Assembly (NCBI GenBank): GCA_963703075.1
Contig: OY969786.1
Location: 3,472,001-3,536,000, forward strand
DNA: 64,000 nucleotides
Direction of reading: 5' to 3'
From: Korobacter sp963703075
GTDB taxonomy: Bacteria; Acidobacteriota; Terriglobia; Terriglobales; Acidobacteriaceae
A program made the translations under genes and the position numbers. The notes under the pieces were generated by a model. That model searched no databases. It was not told the origin of the DNA and saw only the letters and a list, made by a program, of their open reading frames with translations. Within the stretch, counting starts at the first letter, position 1. Each line of letters opens with the position of its first letter. Below, one piece after another: positions 51,725 through 60,631 of the stretch.

Positions 51725-52132
51725 ATGAGGCCCGGTTTGGTGTTTCCGGCAGGATTCGATAGAATTTTTGACGACATGTACGAAAACTTCTACGCGGTCG
51801 AGCGCTGGTCGAAAAAGAAGGTCCATTGCGTCTACCAGGCGCTGGTGGTTGCGATTGCCACGCGTCATGCCGACGCCATCGACATCAAGTTCAACCTGGA
51901 CGACCGCGGGGTGTGGATCGCCTTGCCGCACACTGCCTGGGCCGAATACAGCCGGCGCAATCCGGGCCAGGTCATCACCGACCCGTTGGCGGTGCAACTG
52001 GCAGGACGATATTTGAAGCAACTGATCGAGTCGGGCGAAGACAACGGCCGCGACATGTTCATCGTGAGCGAAACCGAAACCCTGACCCAACTGGAAGCAT
52101 TTTTCAAAGAGGCGCGCGCTGTCCCCGCATAG
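51725..52132 (+). CDS. Conserved-looking hypothetical protein
   Basis: 135-residue soluble protein with no recognised family. It is rich in aromatic and charged residues (MYENFYAVERWSKKKVHCVY, NLDDRGVWIALPHTAWAEY) and may form an alpha/beta domain. GGAG lies close before the ATG at 51725; an internal ATG at 51776 is an alternative start. A zinc-ribbon gene follows after 14 bases on the same strand. Confidence 0.58.
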   Translation: MRPGLVFPAGFDRIFDDMYENFYAVERWSKKKVHCVYQALVVAIATRHADAIDIKFNLDDRGVWIALPHTAWAEYSRRNPGQVITDPLAVQLAGRYLKQLIESGEDNGRDMFIVSETETLTQLEAFFKEARAVPA

Positions 52133-52146
52133 CCCGGGAGTTACTC

Positions 52147-52368
52147 ATGGCTTTTCCGATCAAGACCTGTGTCGCTTGCGGTGAAGAATTCGAGTTGAAG
52201 CCCGGAAAGCCGGGCTTCGCCAACCGCTGCCCCGATTGCAGCACCCCTGAAGAATCCGATCTGGTAAGCAAGCACCGCCCGGGTGACGACGCGCTCAAGA
52301 CTGATCGCGCGGCGAATGCGGAGCGGCGCAAAGCCATCCGTGACTTGCTCTACCGCAAGGACAGCTAA
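52147..52368 (+). CDS. Small zinc-ribbon protein
   Basis: 73 residues. An N-terminal zinc ribbon, CVACGEEFELKPGKPGFANR followed by CPDC, gives two C-x2-C pairs. The rest is charged and probably helical (RAANAERRKAIRDLL). Such CxxC...CxxC proteins bind nucleic acid or act as adaptors; no role is assigned. GGGAG precedes the ATG and the gene follows the upstream hypothetical gene by 14 bases. Confidence 0.7.
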   Translation: MAFPIKTCVACGEEFELKPGKPGFANRCPDCSTPEESDLVSKHRPGDDALKTDRAANAERRKAIRDLLYRKDS

Positions 52369-52585
52369 CCGGACCTATCGTCCAGAACACGACGACTCTA
52401 GAGACGTCGGATCTCGACCCTCTATCTACTTGAAACGAAAGCGTGCGGGGCTTTTACGGAACCGACCATGGCCGCCGCGACCACCCGCTCCACGAATTTC
52501 CGCTTTTCCTGGCGAGAGACTCGGAATATACTGTGCGAACCCCCTCCCCGCCCATAACCGATTTTTCTCCAAGGATGAGCTCGCC

Positions 52586-53479
52586 ATGGCTGTTGCGTCA
52601 CAAGTTATGCCGTCGCCGTTCGTTGCTTCCGACGATTTCCGGCAGTGTTTCGACAAAAAGCCGTTTCTTTACCAGCACAACCTGTCGACGCATGAGTTAT
52701 TCAGCCTGCCAGCCCTGAAGGCATTGGCCCAGAAGGCTGCTAGTCCGGAGCGGATGAATCGCAAGGGGGCAGTGCGCGAGGCCATGGTGCCTGGATTTAT
52801 GGTGGCGAAGGGGCAGCGGGTGAAGTGGGGAAGCCCTGAGTTCCAGGCGGCGTTGGATGAAGCGTTCGACAACCTGGAGGGCGCCGACCTTCGCATGAAG
52901 ATCAGCGGCGTGAACGAGTACGACGGCTACCGCGAAATCCTTGAAGAATCCAAGAGCAACTTGAGCGACCTGACGGGAGTGGATTTCCGTAAAGCGCTTG
53001 ACCACGGAATCGCCACCATCTTCATCGCCTCTCCCAACGAGACCACGCCCTACCATATCGACGAGGAAGTAAATTTCCTCTCGCAGATTCGCGGTATTAA
53101 ACTGGTGCGCCTATTCGATGGGAACGATCGCTCCATCGTTTCTGAGCGCGACATGGAAGGCTTCTGGTTCGGACGGTCGTTCATCGACCAAGTGCCCGAC
53201 AGCAAGTTCGAGCTCTTCACCATTGGACCGGGACAGGGCGTATTCCAGCCGCCGTTTTATCCGCACCTGATCACGACCGGGCCCGAGGTTTCGATCTCGT
53301 TGAGTTTTCCGTTCACCAAGCTGCACTTCCCGGAAGCGGAGGTGTACCGGATGAACGCCTACATGCGCAAGTTTGGCGTGAAGCCGAAGCCAGTGGGGGC
53401 TCGCCCGGCGGTTGATCACGTGAAGAGTCGAGTCGTGCGCAGCGCATTGTCACTGAAGAGAAAAGTCCTGGGCAGCTAG
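52586..53479 (+). CDS. Cupin-like (JmjC-type) putative Fe(II)/2-oxoglutarate oxygenase
   Basis: 297 residues with a double-stranded beta-helix core. The metal-binding H-x-D is in TTPYHIDEEVNFLSQIRGIK and a distal histidine in PPFYPHLITTGPEVSISLSF, as in cupin_8/JmjC hydroxylases. The N-terminus FDKKPFLYQHNLSTHELFSL is the region that binds the target in such enzymes. AAGGATGAG precedes the ATG at 52586; longer in-frame starts overlap the zinc-ribbon gene. The substrate is unknown; protein or small-molecule hydroxylation are both possible. Confidence 0.7.
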   Translation: MAVASQVMPSPFVASDDFRQCFDKKPFLYQHNLSTHELFSLPALKALAQKAASPERMNRKGAVREAMVPGFMVAKGQRVKWGSPEFQAALDEAFDNLEGADLRMKISGVNEYDGYREILEESKSNLSDLTGVDFRKALDHGIATIFIASPNETTPYHIDEEVNFLSQIRGIKLVRLFDGNDRSIVSERDMEGFWFGRSFIDQVPDSKFELFTIGPGQGVFQPPFYPHLITTGPEVSISLSFPFTKLHFPEAEVYRMNAYMRKFGVKPKPVGARPAVDHVKSRVVRSALSLKRKVLGS

Positions 53480-53570
53480 CCACCGCTTCCCTCTTATGCC
53501 GACATCTCTACGTTCACTTTGAGGAACGGTCGACTGCCATGCGCGGCGATTTCCCAAGAATCCCGTTTCG

Positions 53571-54311
53571 ATGTTTAATTTGCGTATGCGTCTGCTCGCC
53601 GCTCGATGGATCGGCCTTTTCCTGCTCGGCTGCCCCTTGCTCGGGCAGGACCTACCCAAGTTCCCCAAAGTGATGCCCGGGGTGGTGAACATCCCCCACC
53701 TGGCCCAGCAACCAACCAAGGTCGTAAAGCCCGTGTATCCGCCCGAGGAATTGCAACGTTGGATTCAGACCACGGTGGTTCTTGACGCGATCCTGGACAC
53801 ATCCGGCAATGTTGAGAGCCTCGGCTGCGACGCGACCTGCAGCGATGCCCGCCCGGACTTCATCCAGTCGGCGGCGACGGCGGTTCGGCAGTGGCGTTGG
53901 AATCCGGTGATGATGAAGGGCAAGGTCGTGCGGGTGCGCACCCGGGTTTCCGTCGACTTTCTACTCGATGATGCGAGCCCGCCGATCAGTGTCTGCAACG
54001 TCTTTCATGACCCCCAGCACTTCAATGGACTGGTAGTGAATGTCTTCGGGACGGTAGAACGGGTTGCCGGGGTGAACGTGCTGGCGTCGAACGATTGCGA
54101 GGGGAATCTGGTGATTGCCATGAACGGAGACGCGACTCCCCCGGACAAGGACGCCAAGTACGCCCTTTTCGAGCAGGCACTCGCTTCCGGACCGGCTCCG
54201 GCGGCGCTACGTGGATTGATCCACGACGACAGCGGCCCCGGCCGTCTGGCCGGCGAACGCATAGCCTTGCAGCGCGTCCTGCAATGCTCGCCCCGCATAA
54301 GCAGTCACTGA
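53571..54311 (+). CDS. Exported protein with TonB C-terminal-like domain
   Basis: 246 residues: signal peptide or anchor (LLAARWIGLFLLGCPLLGQ), then a TonB-like C-terminal fold at about residues 35-130 (VVKPVYPPEELQRWIQTTVV, QWRWNPVMMKGKVVRVRT), followed by about 110 residues of unassigned beta-rich sequence with two cysteines. The usual Pro/Lys spanning arm is missing, so it probably does not reach the outer membrane like a transducer. It may be a periplasmic binding module. ATG 53571 or 53586 may be used. Confidence 0.65.
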   Translation: MFNLRMRLLAARWIGLFLLGCPLLGQDLPKFPKVMPGVVNIPHLAQQPTKVVKPVYPPEELQRWIQTTVVLDAILDTSGNVESLGCDATCSDARPDFIQSAATAVRQWRWNPVMMKGKVVRVRTRVSVDFLLDDASPPISVCNVFHDPQHFNGLVVNVFGTVERVAGVNVLASNDCEGNLVIAMNGDATPPDKDAKYALFEQALASGPAPAALRGLIHDDSGPGRLAGERIALQRVLQCSPRISSH

Positions 54312-54346
54312 CGACGTCCGGCAATTTCCGATAATCTGAATCCGTC

Positions 54347-54607
54347 ATGTTTGCCCGCAAGATTCGCGTCGAGTATGAAGAGCAGGGCGCGCGCAAGCCG
54401 TGCCTGATGAAGTGGCTCGACAGCTTCGCGATGCGCAACTTCACCAACGATCCCGTCTTTGACGATACCCTCCCGACCAGCGACGGGCACATGGAGATCG
54501 GTGTCCGCGTTCCGCTGGACCGCTTGCAGCACGACATGGAAGATTGGTTCCGACGCAAGAGCTATCTGCCGAAGCAGAGTCGATTGATCGTGGAAGAAGA
54601 CCGCTAA
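54347..54607 (+). CDS. Small hypothetical protein
   Basis: 86-residue soluble protein, charged, with no recognised family (VEYEEQGARKPCLMKWLDSF, then FRRKSYLPKQSRLIVEEDR). It lies 35 bases after the TonB-like gene on the same strand. No strong ribosome binding site is evident. Function unknown. Confidence 0.5.
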   Translation: MFARKIRVEYEEQGARKPCLMKWLDSFAMRNFTNDPVFDDTLPTSDGHMEIGVRVPLDRLQHDMEDWFRRKSYLPKQSRLIVEEDR

Positions 54608-54611
54608 ACGC

Positions 54612-54640
54612 AAAAAAAAGCGGAAGCCGAAGCTCCCGCT
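54612..54640 (-). terminator. Terminator of the lipoprotein gene (minus strand)
   Basis: On the minus strand AGCGGGAGC, loop TTCG, GCTTCCGCT form a 9-bp stem with one G-U pair, then T8. Confidence 0.85.
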
Positions 54641-54659
54641 CTGTCTAAGACGAAGAATC

Positions 54660-55511
54660 CTACTGCTTGGTAAGAGTGAAGTTGACCGGACCTACGCCGC
54701 TCTGCAACATGCACGACGTTCCGCCGGTATAGGTGTAGCTGCCGCCGGCCAGGGTGGTAGCGTTGGTGGCATCGTTCGCCACGCCGAGGAAGGTCATCTC
54801 TCCCACGATTCCGGTATCGACGGTGTTGATATCGAGGAAGACGATGCCGCCAGCCGCAAACGAATAGGTGGGATTCAAGGTGCCAGTCACCACGCAGCCG
54901 TTGACGCCGGAGAAAGCCACTCCGCCGCCGGTCGTTGGGCTCATGACAAATGACCCATTCGTACTCGCGCTCGTCGCTTCTGTCATCCCGATTGTCACCG
55001 TGCCTCCGGTGGCCGAGTCGGTTCCTGCCCAGTTTCCGGTGTAGCTTCCCGCCAGCACGCCGATGATAGTGCCGGAATCGCCGGTGTCCGTGCCACCGGT
55101 GACGCTATAGGTTCCAGTTAGCGACGTGTTGCTGCCGGAGACATTCGTGAACGTAATCGTGAAATTCGAACTGGCCAGCACACCCGTCAAGGTGAGGGTG
55201 TCGCTGGCGATCGTGCCGGTCACCGGCATCGATGTGCTGCTCTTTCCGATCAGGAAGCCGGAACCTGTGTCGCCGACCACGAAGAGATTGCCGCTCACCG
55301 TAGTGCCCGTTCCGGAAAGATATCCGCCCAGTGCGAGAGTGCCATTAATGCCGCCGCTGGTCGTGAAGGCCCAATTGCCCGCCTGGAAGGTCGAACTGCC
55401 TCCGCCGCCGCCGGAGCCCGGACGGAATCCATCCAGCGACTTACCGCCTGCACATCCCATGCACAGTCCGAGAATGGAAACCACCGCTGCCAGGTATAGG
55501 GCCTTCCGCAT
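54660..55511 (-). CDS. Gly/Thr/Ser-rich hypothetical lipoprotein
   Basis: 283 residues. The signal peptide ends in LGLCMGC, a lipobox-like site with Cys near residue 20. A Gly/Ser linker (GSGGGGGSSTFQ) leads to a repetitive beta-rich domain of short strands (LSGTGTTVSGNLFVVGDTGS, GTIASDTLTLTGVL). This low-complexity beta style is common among acidobacterial surface lipoproteins of unknown function. The base composition is similar to its neighbours. A good terminator follows. Confidence 0.65.
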   Translation of the reverse strand: MRKALYLAAVVSILGLCMGCAGGKSLDGFRPGSGGGGGSSTFQAGNWAFTTSGGINGTLALGGYLSGTGTTVSGNLFVVGDTGSGFLIGKSSTSMPVTGTIASDTLTLTGVLASSNFTITFTNVSGSNTSLTGTYSVTGGTDTGDSGTIIGVLAGSYTGNWAGTDSATGGTVTIGMTEATSASTNGSFVMSPTTGGGVAFSGVNGCVVTGTLNPTYSFAAGGIVFLDINTVDTGIVGEMTFLGVANDATNATTLAGGSYTYTGGTSCMLQSGVGPVNFTLTKQ

Positions 55512-55704
55512 CGAGAACCTCCGACTCCATTAGTGTAATGCGCGCCGATTCCAGTTCTCATCCACCTTGCAGGCGCTCAGGGCGCACCAATCGCGTGGTG
55601 CTGCGAAGCGAGAACTCAGGCCGCGAGTATGAAGCGTAATGAGCTGTGAGGGAAAAGAAAAGTGACTACTGTGGAGCACGAAAGGTCTTTGGTTCGTAGT
55701 AACG

Positions 55705-56325
55705 CTAATACTTGCGCAACACGCCGATCACGCGGCCCTGCACCTGCACAGATTCGGCTGGAACCAGGATCGGCGCCATGGTGGCGTTGGAGGGCTGAAG
55801 CCGCACCGTGGCACCTTCGCGGTAGATCCGCTTCAGGGTCGTATCGGAACTCTCCACGAGAGCGACAACGATTTCGCCATCGCGCGCGGTGTTGGTGCGC
55901 TCGACCAGCACGTAATCGCCATCCACAATGTGCTCGTCCTGCATGGACTGCCCAGAGACTTCGAGCACAAACACATCCTTGGAGCCGGTGAAGTCGCCCA
56001 GCGAAATCGTTTCCGGGTTGGTGATCGCTTCGATCGGCTGGCCAGCGGCAATACGTCCAAGGAACGGCAGCGAGGTATTCGCAGCCGCGATGAAAGCCTT
56101 GCGCGTTTGCGTCTTGGGCTTGATCAGATCGATGGAACGGGCGCGATTGTAATCGCGCTTCAGCAGGCCTTTCGCCTCGAGGTTGCCGATGTGTTTGTGC
56201 ACCGTGGCCAACGACGAAAGTTGGACGCCTTCGGCGATCTCCTCGAAAGAAGGCGAATATCCGCGAGAATCCACGAACTGCGAGATGAAGTCCAACACCT
56301 CTCGTTGCCGTCGCGTCAGCGCCAT
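55705..56325 (-). CDS. lexA: SOS repressor LexA
   Basis: 206-residue repressor that self-cleaves when RecA filaments form. The N-terminal winged helix-turn-helix starts MALTRRQREVLDFISQFVDS with SPSFEEIAEGVQLSSLATVH as recognition region. The Ala-Gly cleavage site is in GRIAAGQPIEA, the catalytic Ser in SGQSMQDEHIVDGD and Lys in DTTLKRIYREG. The ATG at 56325 has AAGGA upstream. A strong promoter (TTGACT, 16 bases, TATACT) lies 39-66 bases upstream and encloses a direct repeat that is the candidate autoregulatory site. Confidence 0.95.
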   Translation of the reverse strand: MALTRRQREVLDFISQFVDSRGYSPSFEEIAEGVQLSSLATVHKHIGNLEAKGLLKRDYNRARSIDLIKPKTQTRKAFIAAANTSLPFLGRIAAGQPIEAITNPETISLGDFTGSKDVFVLEVSGQSMQDEHIVDGDYVLVERTNTARDGEIVVALVESSDTTLKRIYREGATVRLQPSNATMAPILVPAESVQVQGRVIGVLRKY

Positions 56326-56363
56326 CTTGATCGTCCTTGGAAGTGATTGAGCCGCTTGCCCGA

Positions 56364-56391
56364 AGTATAGCGAAAGGAAAGCGAAAGTCAA
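56364..56391 (-). promoter_or_regulatory. lexA promoter with period-11 direct repeat between -35 and -10
   Basis: On the minus strand TTGACT (56391-56386) and TATACT (56369-56364) are 16 bases apart. On the plus strand AGCGAAAG occurs at 56369-56376 and again at 56380-56387, period 11. On the minus strand this reads TTTC-N7-TTTC, as also before recN. Direct-repeat LexA boxes of this spacing (GTTC-N7-GTTC) are known in Alphaproteobacteria; use here is inferred. Confidence 0.6.
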
Positions 56392-56546
56392 GGAGTGGAC
56401 CGTTTACCCGCTGGGTTCGACCCCAAAAAGTGTTGGCCGTAGCTCACTTCGCAGAGCAAGAGCCGTCTATCTTGAAATTAATGGCATTGTAAGGAACTGC
56501 CGCCCCGGCCCCGACGTATCCTAGTGAAAGCAGTCAGGAGTTAGCC

Positions 56547-56915
56547 ATGGATTTCAACACCAATAGCGCACGGGCAATCGCTGCCATGATCGCCTTGAAC
56601 GCGGGCCTCCTTGTTTCGCATCACGCACCTCGCATCGCACTTCATTCCCCCGCCGTATGGGCCGGCGTGTCCGCCGACAGCGCCGAGATCTGCAAGGCAC
56701 AGGCCGAGGCGCACAAGGCTGCGCTGCAGGCTCGTCTGCAAGCCCGTACCGCGGTGCGCGAGATGATGCAAGCACGCAGGCAGGTGCGTCAGGATGTCAG
56801 CCGTGCGGCCATCATGGCGCCGATGGCGGCCAATGCGAAGGTTCACAACTCCATCACCGACTACGTGCATTGCCTCCTGAGTTCAGGAGTACGTTCGATC
56901 ACCAGCGGCCGCTAA
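56547..56915 (+). CDS. Small hypothetical protein
   Basis: 122 residues with an Ala-rich, partly hydrophobic N-terminus (ARAIAAMIALNAGLLVSHHA) that may be a signal or anchor. A helical, Arg/Gln/Ala-rich centre follows (KAALQARLQARTAVREMMQA), likely coiled-coil. GGAG stands seven bases before the ATG. It is divergent from lexA, with 221 bases between. No family recognised. Confidence 0.5.
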   Translation: MDFNTNSARAIAAMIALNAGLLVSHHAPRIALHSPAVWAGVSADSAEICKAQAEAHKAALQARLQARTAVREMMQARRQVRQDVSRAAIMAPMAANAKVHNSITDYVHCLLSSGVRSITSGR

Positions 56916-57000
56916 TCGACGTTACTTTCGGCACAGCCTGTAGACCCGCGTCTAAGACACAATTTCGGGGAAATTAAGGAATACTTCGCGGTAACCCCGA

Positions 57001-57030
57001 TTGCTGGTCGGAGTCCGTTCTGCATACAAT
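57001..57030 (+). promoter_or_regulatory. Possible promoter of the TPR-GAF gene
   Basis: TTGCTG (57001-57006) and TACAAT (57025-57030) with an 18-base spacer, 54 bases before the ATG. Confidence 0.35.
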
Positions 57031-57083
57031 GATCGTGCGTGTAGCGTGCTCCGTTTTGTTGCACGGGCTTCGCCCTGTCTCCC

Positions 57084-59675
57084 ATGGCTGATATCTCTAA
57101 GCACCTGGAAAAGGCCGAGAAGTACCTCCAGCGAGGCAAGCTGGAAGGTGCGCTTGATGAGTACTTGCAAGTACTCGACGAGCAGCCTACGAACCAGAGC
57201 GTTCGCCAGACAGCAGCGGAATTGTGCGTTTCCTTGAACCGGCCTGCCGAAGCAGCCGCCATGTTCTCGCAGCTCTTCGACGCCCAGACCGCGGTTGGCG
57301 ACAACGCGCGCGCCAACCTCACCTACAAGAAATTAGTCCGGGTTGGAAAGCCCTCTCTGCAGCAGATGCTGCAGTATGCCCATCTCCAGGAACGCACCAA
57401 CAAGCGCGAAGCGCTGGATGCCTATATCAACCTGGGGAAGGAATATCGGGCGGTCCACAAGAAGGAAGACTTACTCGAAGTCTATCGGCGCATTTCGCGC
57501 CTCGATCCAACCATCGATCACTACGCGCAGGAAGGCGAACTGGCGGCTGAACTGAACCAGAACGCCTCGGCAGCCGTTTCTTTCGTGCAGGCCGGCATCC
57601 TGGTGGAGAAGTCAGGTGGCGACGCGGCCGAGTGGTATGAGAAGGCCTACCAGTTCGATCCTAAGAATCCTGGCGCCGCCTTTGGCCACGGACACGCCCT
57701 GCTGCTGAGGGGAGAGGCGGAGCAAGCAGTCGATATACTCGATCCTCTGGCGAATTATCCTTCCAGCCCGATCGAAGCACGCGAAGCGTATGCGCGCGCC
57801 CTGTTGTTGGCGGGACGGCTGGAGCAGGCCGAACCCATCATCTGGAAGCTCTACGAATTCGACTCCCGCAAGCTGGGCGAAATTCTCGAATTGATCGGCG
57901 ATTACGTCGATCTGCAGCAGACCGAAAATGCTTTGCGGTTGACCAGGAAGCTTGAAGAACAGATGTCGCGCACGAACCGCCGCCGTGAGTTTGTGCAGCT
58001 GATCCAATCCCTGCTGGAGCTCCGCGCCCCCTCGGTCCCGTTTCTTTACTACCTGGTTGAGCTCTACAACTCAAGCAACCGCGAGCACGATTACTGCGCT
58101 ACGCTGGTGCGCCTCTTCGACCTGCACTACGCCATTGGCGAATTTGAGAAGGCCGGAGATTGCGTGGACCGCGCCGCCGAGGTCGATCCTTACGAATCCG
58201 GACATCAGAAGCGTCTCGAGATGCTGCGCGGCAAAGTCGCCGATAGCCGCTTCAATGCCATCGCCAATCGTTTCTCGGTGGTGATCAAGGTAGAGCAGGC
58301 CGGCACGCATACGGCAAAGCCTCAAGTCGACGCGAACCCCGGCGAGAGCACGATGCTGGAAGACTTGATCCTGCAGGCCGAAATCTTCCTGCAGTATTCC
58401 ATGCAGTCAAAAGCGATCGAACGCATGGAACGGATCAACAAGCTCTTCCCGCACGAAGAAGACCGCCGCGAGAAGCTGCGCAATCTCTACCACAACGCTG
58501 GCTATATTCCGCAATATGCGCCGGAGCAGCGCGTAGAAGCACCCCCGCCTGCGGCGGCGCCGCCCGTGGCGGCCACTCCACGGCGAACCAAGGAATCTTC
58601 CCGCAAGGCGCCTGCGGCCGTTACGGTGGAGAATTCCGTAGGCAATATTTCCCGGGTCAACGAAATTACGAAGAAGATCTACCGTCAGGGCAATGTGAAG
58701 GCGGTGCTGTTCACGTCGGTGAACGAAATCGGCCGCCACTGGGGCGCGAGCCGCTGCGTCGCCGGTTTGTGTTCGGTTGGGAAACCCCCTTCGGCGGCGC
58801 TGGAATACTGCGCTCCGGGCGTTCCACAGTCTGATATTCCCTCGATCGTGCAACTCATCAGCGTGCTGCTTCCGCTGGCAGTGAATGCGGGCGTGGTCTC
58901 CATTCCAAACGCACGCAGTTCGCAAGACCTCCTGCCGGTGCGGGACGTGATCGAGACCCTTGGCATCGAGTCTCTGCTGGCAGTACCGCTCTGCGAAGGC
59001 GATGAACAAGCCGGCATTCTCATCCTTGAGCACTGTTCGGCGCGCACCTGGGGAGAAACGGACGCGGAAATCCTACGCACCATCGCCGACCAGGTCGTTC
59101 TCGCGGTCCATAACGCGAAGCTCCGCAACCTGGTAAAAAATCTTGCGGTCACGGAAGAAAAATCCGGCCTGCTCAAACGGGCCTCGTATCTCGACGTCCT
59201 CATGTCCGAGGTCAAGCGGGCGCTGCAAGCCAATGCCCCGGTCACTCTCATGCTGCTTGAGTTTGGCAAGGCGGCTTCGCTGGTCCGGGACGTTGGCGAA
59301 TCGGCAGTCGATAATGTGTTGCAGTCCATTGGTCAAACGGTGCAGGCCCACTTGCGGCAAAACGACGTCGCGGTTCGCTACGACCTGACGCAGATTGCCG
59401 TGGTCCTCTCCGACACCAAGGACAAAAACGCTTTCTTTGTCGCGGACAAGTTGCGCAAGGTCCTGGGAAATATGAAGGTGCCGGGCCGCGAACAGCCGTT
59501 GCCCATGACGGTGGGAATTGCTGAAGCCGTGATGAACCCGCACTGGGATGCCGTCGATATCGTCACTGAGGTGATCAATCGCCTCGAGAGCGCCCTGGAC
59601 GTGGCTAAATCCGGGGGTGGCAACAAGTCGCACGCCATGGCTCCTGCCTACGCCGCCGCGGCCGCCGGCGACTAA
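57084..59675 (+). CDS. TPR - GAF - degenerate GGDEF signalling protein
   Basis: 863 residues without a signal peptide. Residues 1-470 are TPR-like helical repeats (LEKAEKYLQRGKLEGALDEY, AWYEKAYQ-like AEWYEKAYQFDPKNPGAAFG). A Pro/Ala linker (about 480-520) is followed by a GAF-like domain (about 525-690; VPLCEGDEQAGILILEHCSA). The C-terminal domain (about 700-845) has the GGDEF fold (LMLLEFGKAASLVRDVGESA, then LRQNDVAVRYDLTQIAVVL), but the active-site GGDEF is replaced by YDLTQ, so diguanylate cyclase activity is not expected. It may act as a binding or scaffold module. pgeF follows after 33 bases. Confidence 0.8.
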   Translation: MADISKHLEKAEKYLQRGKLEGALDEYLQVLDEQPTNQSVRQTAAELCVSLNRPAEAAAMFSQLFDAQTAVGDNARANLTYKKLVRVGKPSLQQMLQYAHLQERTNKREALDAYINLGKEYRAVHKKEDLLEVYRRISRLDPTIDHYAQEGELAAELNQNASAAVSFVQAGILVEKSGGDAAEWYEKAYQFDPKNPGAAFGHGHALLLRGEAEQAVDILDPLANYPSSPIEAREAYARALLLAGRLEQAEPIIWKLYEFDSRKLGEILELIGDYVDLQQTENALRLTRKLEEQMSRTNRRREFVQLIQSLLELRAPSVPFLYYLVELYNSSNREHDYCATLVRLFDLHYAIGEFEKAGDCVDRAAEVDPYESGHQKRLEMLRGKVADSRFNAIANRFSVVIKVEQAGTHTAKPQVDANPGESTMLEDLILQAEIFLQYSMQSKAIERMERINKLFPHEEDRREKLRNLYHNAGYIPQYAPEQRVEAPPPAAAPPVAATPRRTKESSRKAPAAVTVENSVGNISRVNEITKKIYRQGNVKAVLFTSVNEIGRHWGASRCVAGLCSVGKPPSAALEYCAPGVPQSDIPSIVQLISVLLPLAVNAGVVSIPNARSSQDLLPVRDVIETLGIESLLAVPLCEGDEQAGILILEHCSARTWGETDAEILRTIADQVVLAVHNAKLRNLVKNLAVTEEKSGLLKRASYLDVLMSEVKRALQANAPVTLMLLEFGKAASLVRDVGESAVDNVLQSIGQTVQAHLRQNDVAVRYDLTQIAVVLSDTKDKNAFFVADKLRKVLGNMKVPGREQPLPMTVGIAEAVMNPHWDAVDIVTEVINRLESALDVAKSGGGNKSHAMAPAYAAAAAGD

Positions 59676-59708
59676 CCTTTCCTCATCCTGCTTCGTTACA
59701 ATCGGGTT

Positions 59709-60626
59709 GTGCCATCCGCTTTGAAATCGCGCCGAAAATCCAATCGTAAGGCCGCGCCTGTCCGCCAAACTGCGAAGCCCGAGGTCGTTTACGCTCCCGC
59801 CTTCGAGAAGCTTCCCTGGCTGGTGCACGGCTTCAGTACGCGGAAAGGAGGCGTCTCGGAGGTCTACGGCGCGAGTTCGCTAAACCTGGGCATCACCGAC
59901 CACGACACCCGCGAGAACGTAGAGCGCAACCGTACTCTGTTCGCGCAAGCGATCGGTGCAGCGAAAAATGACAAGCCTTGGCCCCTGGTGCAACTCAAGC
60001 AGGTGCACTCGGGCATCGTGCACGTGGTCACAGCCGCCGAAACTGCACCGCTGACCGGCGATGGACTGATCACCGACGTTCCCGGCCTGCTGATCGGGGT
60101 CAAGACCGCCGACTGTATTCCAGTGCTGGTGGTCGATGCGAAGAAGCGCGCCGTTGGAGCGTTTCATGCGGGATGGCGGGGGACCGTCGCGCGCATCGTC
60201 GAAAAAGGAATTGGCGAGATGCGCCGGGCCTATGGTTCGAATCCGCGTGATATCCGGGCGGCGATCGGCCCCGGGGTGCACCGCTGCTGTTACACCGTTG
60301 GTGAAGAACTGTTGCAAGCCTTCGCTTCGCAGTTTGCCTATTCCCGCGAGCTTTTTTACGAGGAATACGATTTCGAATCACTGCACAACAAGTATCCGAT
60401 GCTCTTTCTGAACCAGCGCGCGCCCGGTCACGGCGAGCCCGCGACGAAAATCCAACTGGATCTCGTGGAGGCGAACCGACGGCAACTGCTGGATGCGGGC
60501 CTGTCGGAGAAGAACATCTTCGCCTTCGAAGACTGCACCTCCTGCCATACGGATCGATTCTTTTCCCATCGCGCCGAATCCGGCAAAACCGGCCGCATGA
60601 TGGCGGCCATCGGAATCAGGTCCTAG
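59709..60626 (+). CDS. pgeF: Peptidoglycan editing factor PgeF (YfiH/laccase-domain family)
   Basis: 305-residue cytoplasmic Cu/Zn-binding protein; the E. coli homologue edits UDP-MurNAc-L-Ser mistakes, and others act as purine nucleoside phosphorylases. Metal ligands are in LKQVHSGIVH, KTADCIPVLVVD and GAFHAGWRGTVARI; CCYTVGEELL and the C-terminal DCTSCHTDRFFSHRAESGKT are also family marks. The GTG at 59709 gives a basic N-terminal extension (KSRRKSNRKAAPVR) before the domain; a later start cannot be excluded. Two small genes follow closely on the same strand. Confidence 0.9.
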   Translation: MPSALKSRRKSNRKAAPVRQTAKPEVVYAPAFEKLPWLVHGFSTRKGGVSEVYGASSLNLGITDHDTRENVERNRTLFAQAIGAAKNDKPWPLVQLKQVHSGIVHVVTAAETAPLTGDGLITDVPGLLIGVKTADCIPVLVVDAKKRAVGAFHAGWRGTVARIVEKGIGEMRRAYGSNPRDIRAAIGPGVHRCCYTVGEELLQAFASQFAYSRELFYEEYDFESLHNKYPMLFLNQRAPGHGEPATKIQLDLVEANRRQLLDAGLSEKNIFAFEDCTSCHTDRFFSHRAESGKTGRMMAAIGIRS

Positions 60627-60631
60627 CCACT

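Noticed and set aside
56326..56546. GAAC-N4-GTTC (Gram-positive type) LexA box upstream of lexA
   Set aside because: No such palindrome is present; the period-11 direct repeat fits better.
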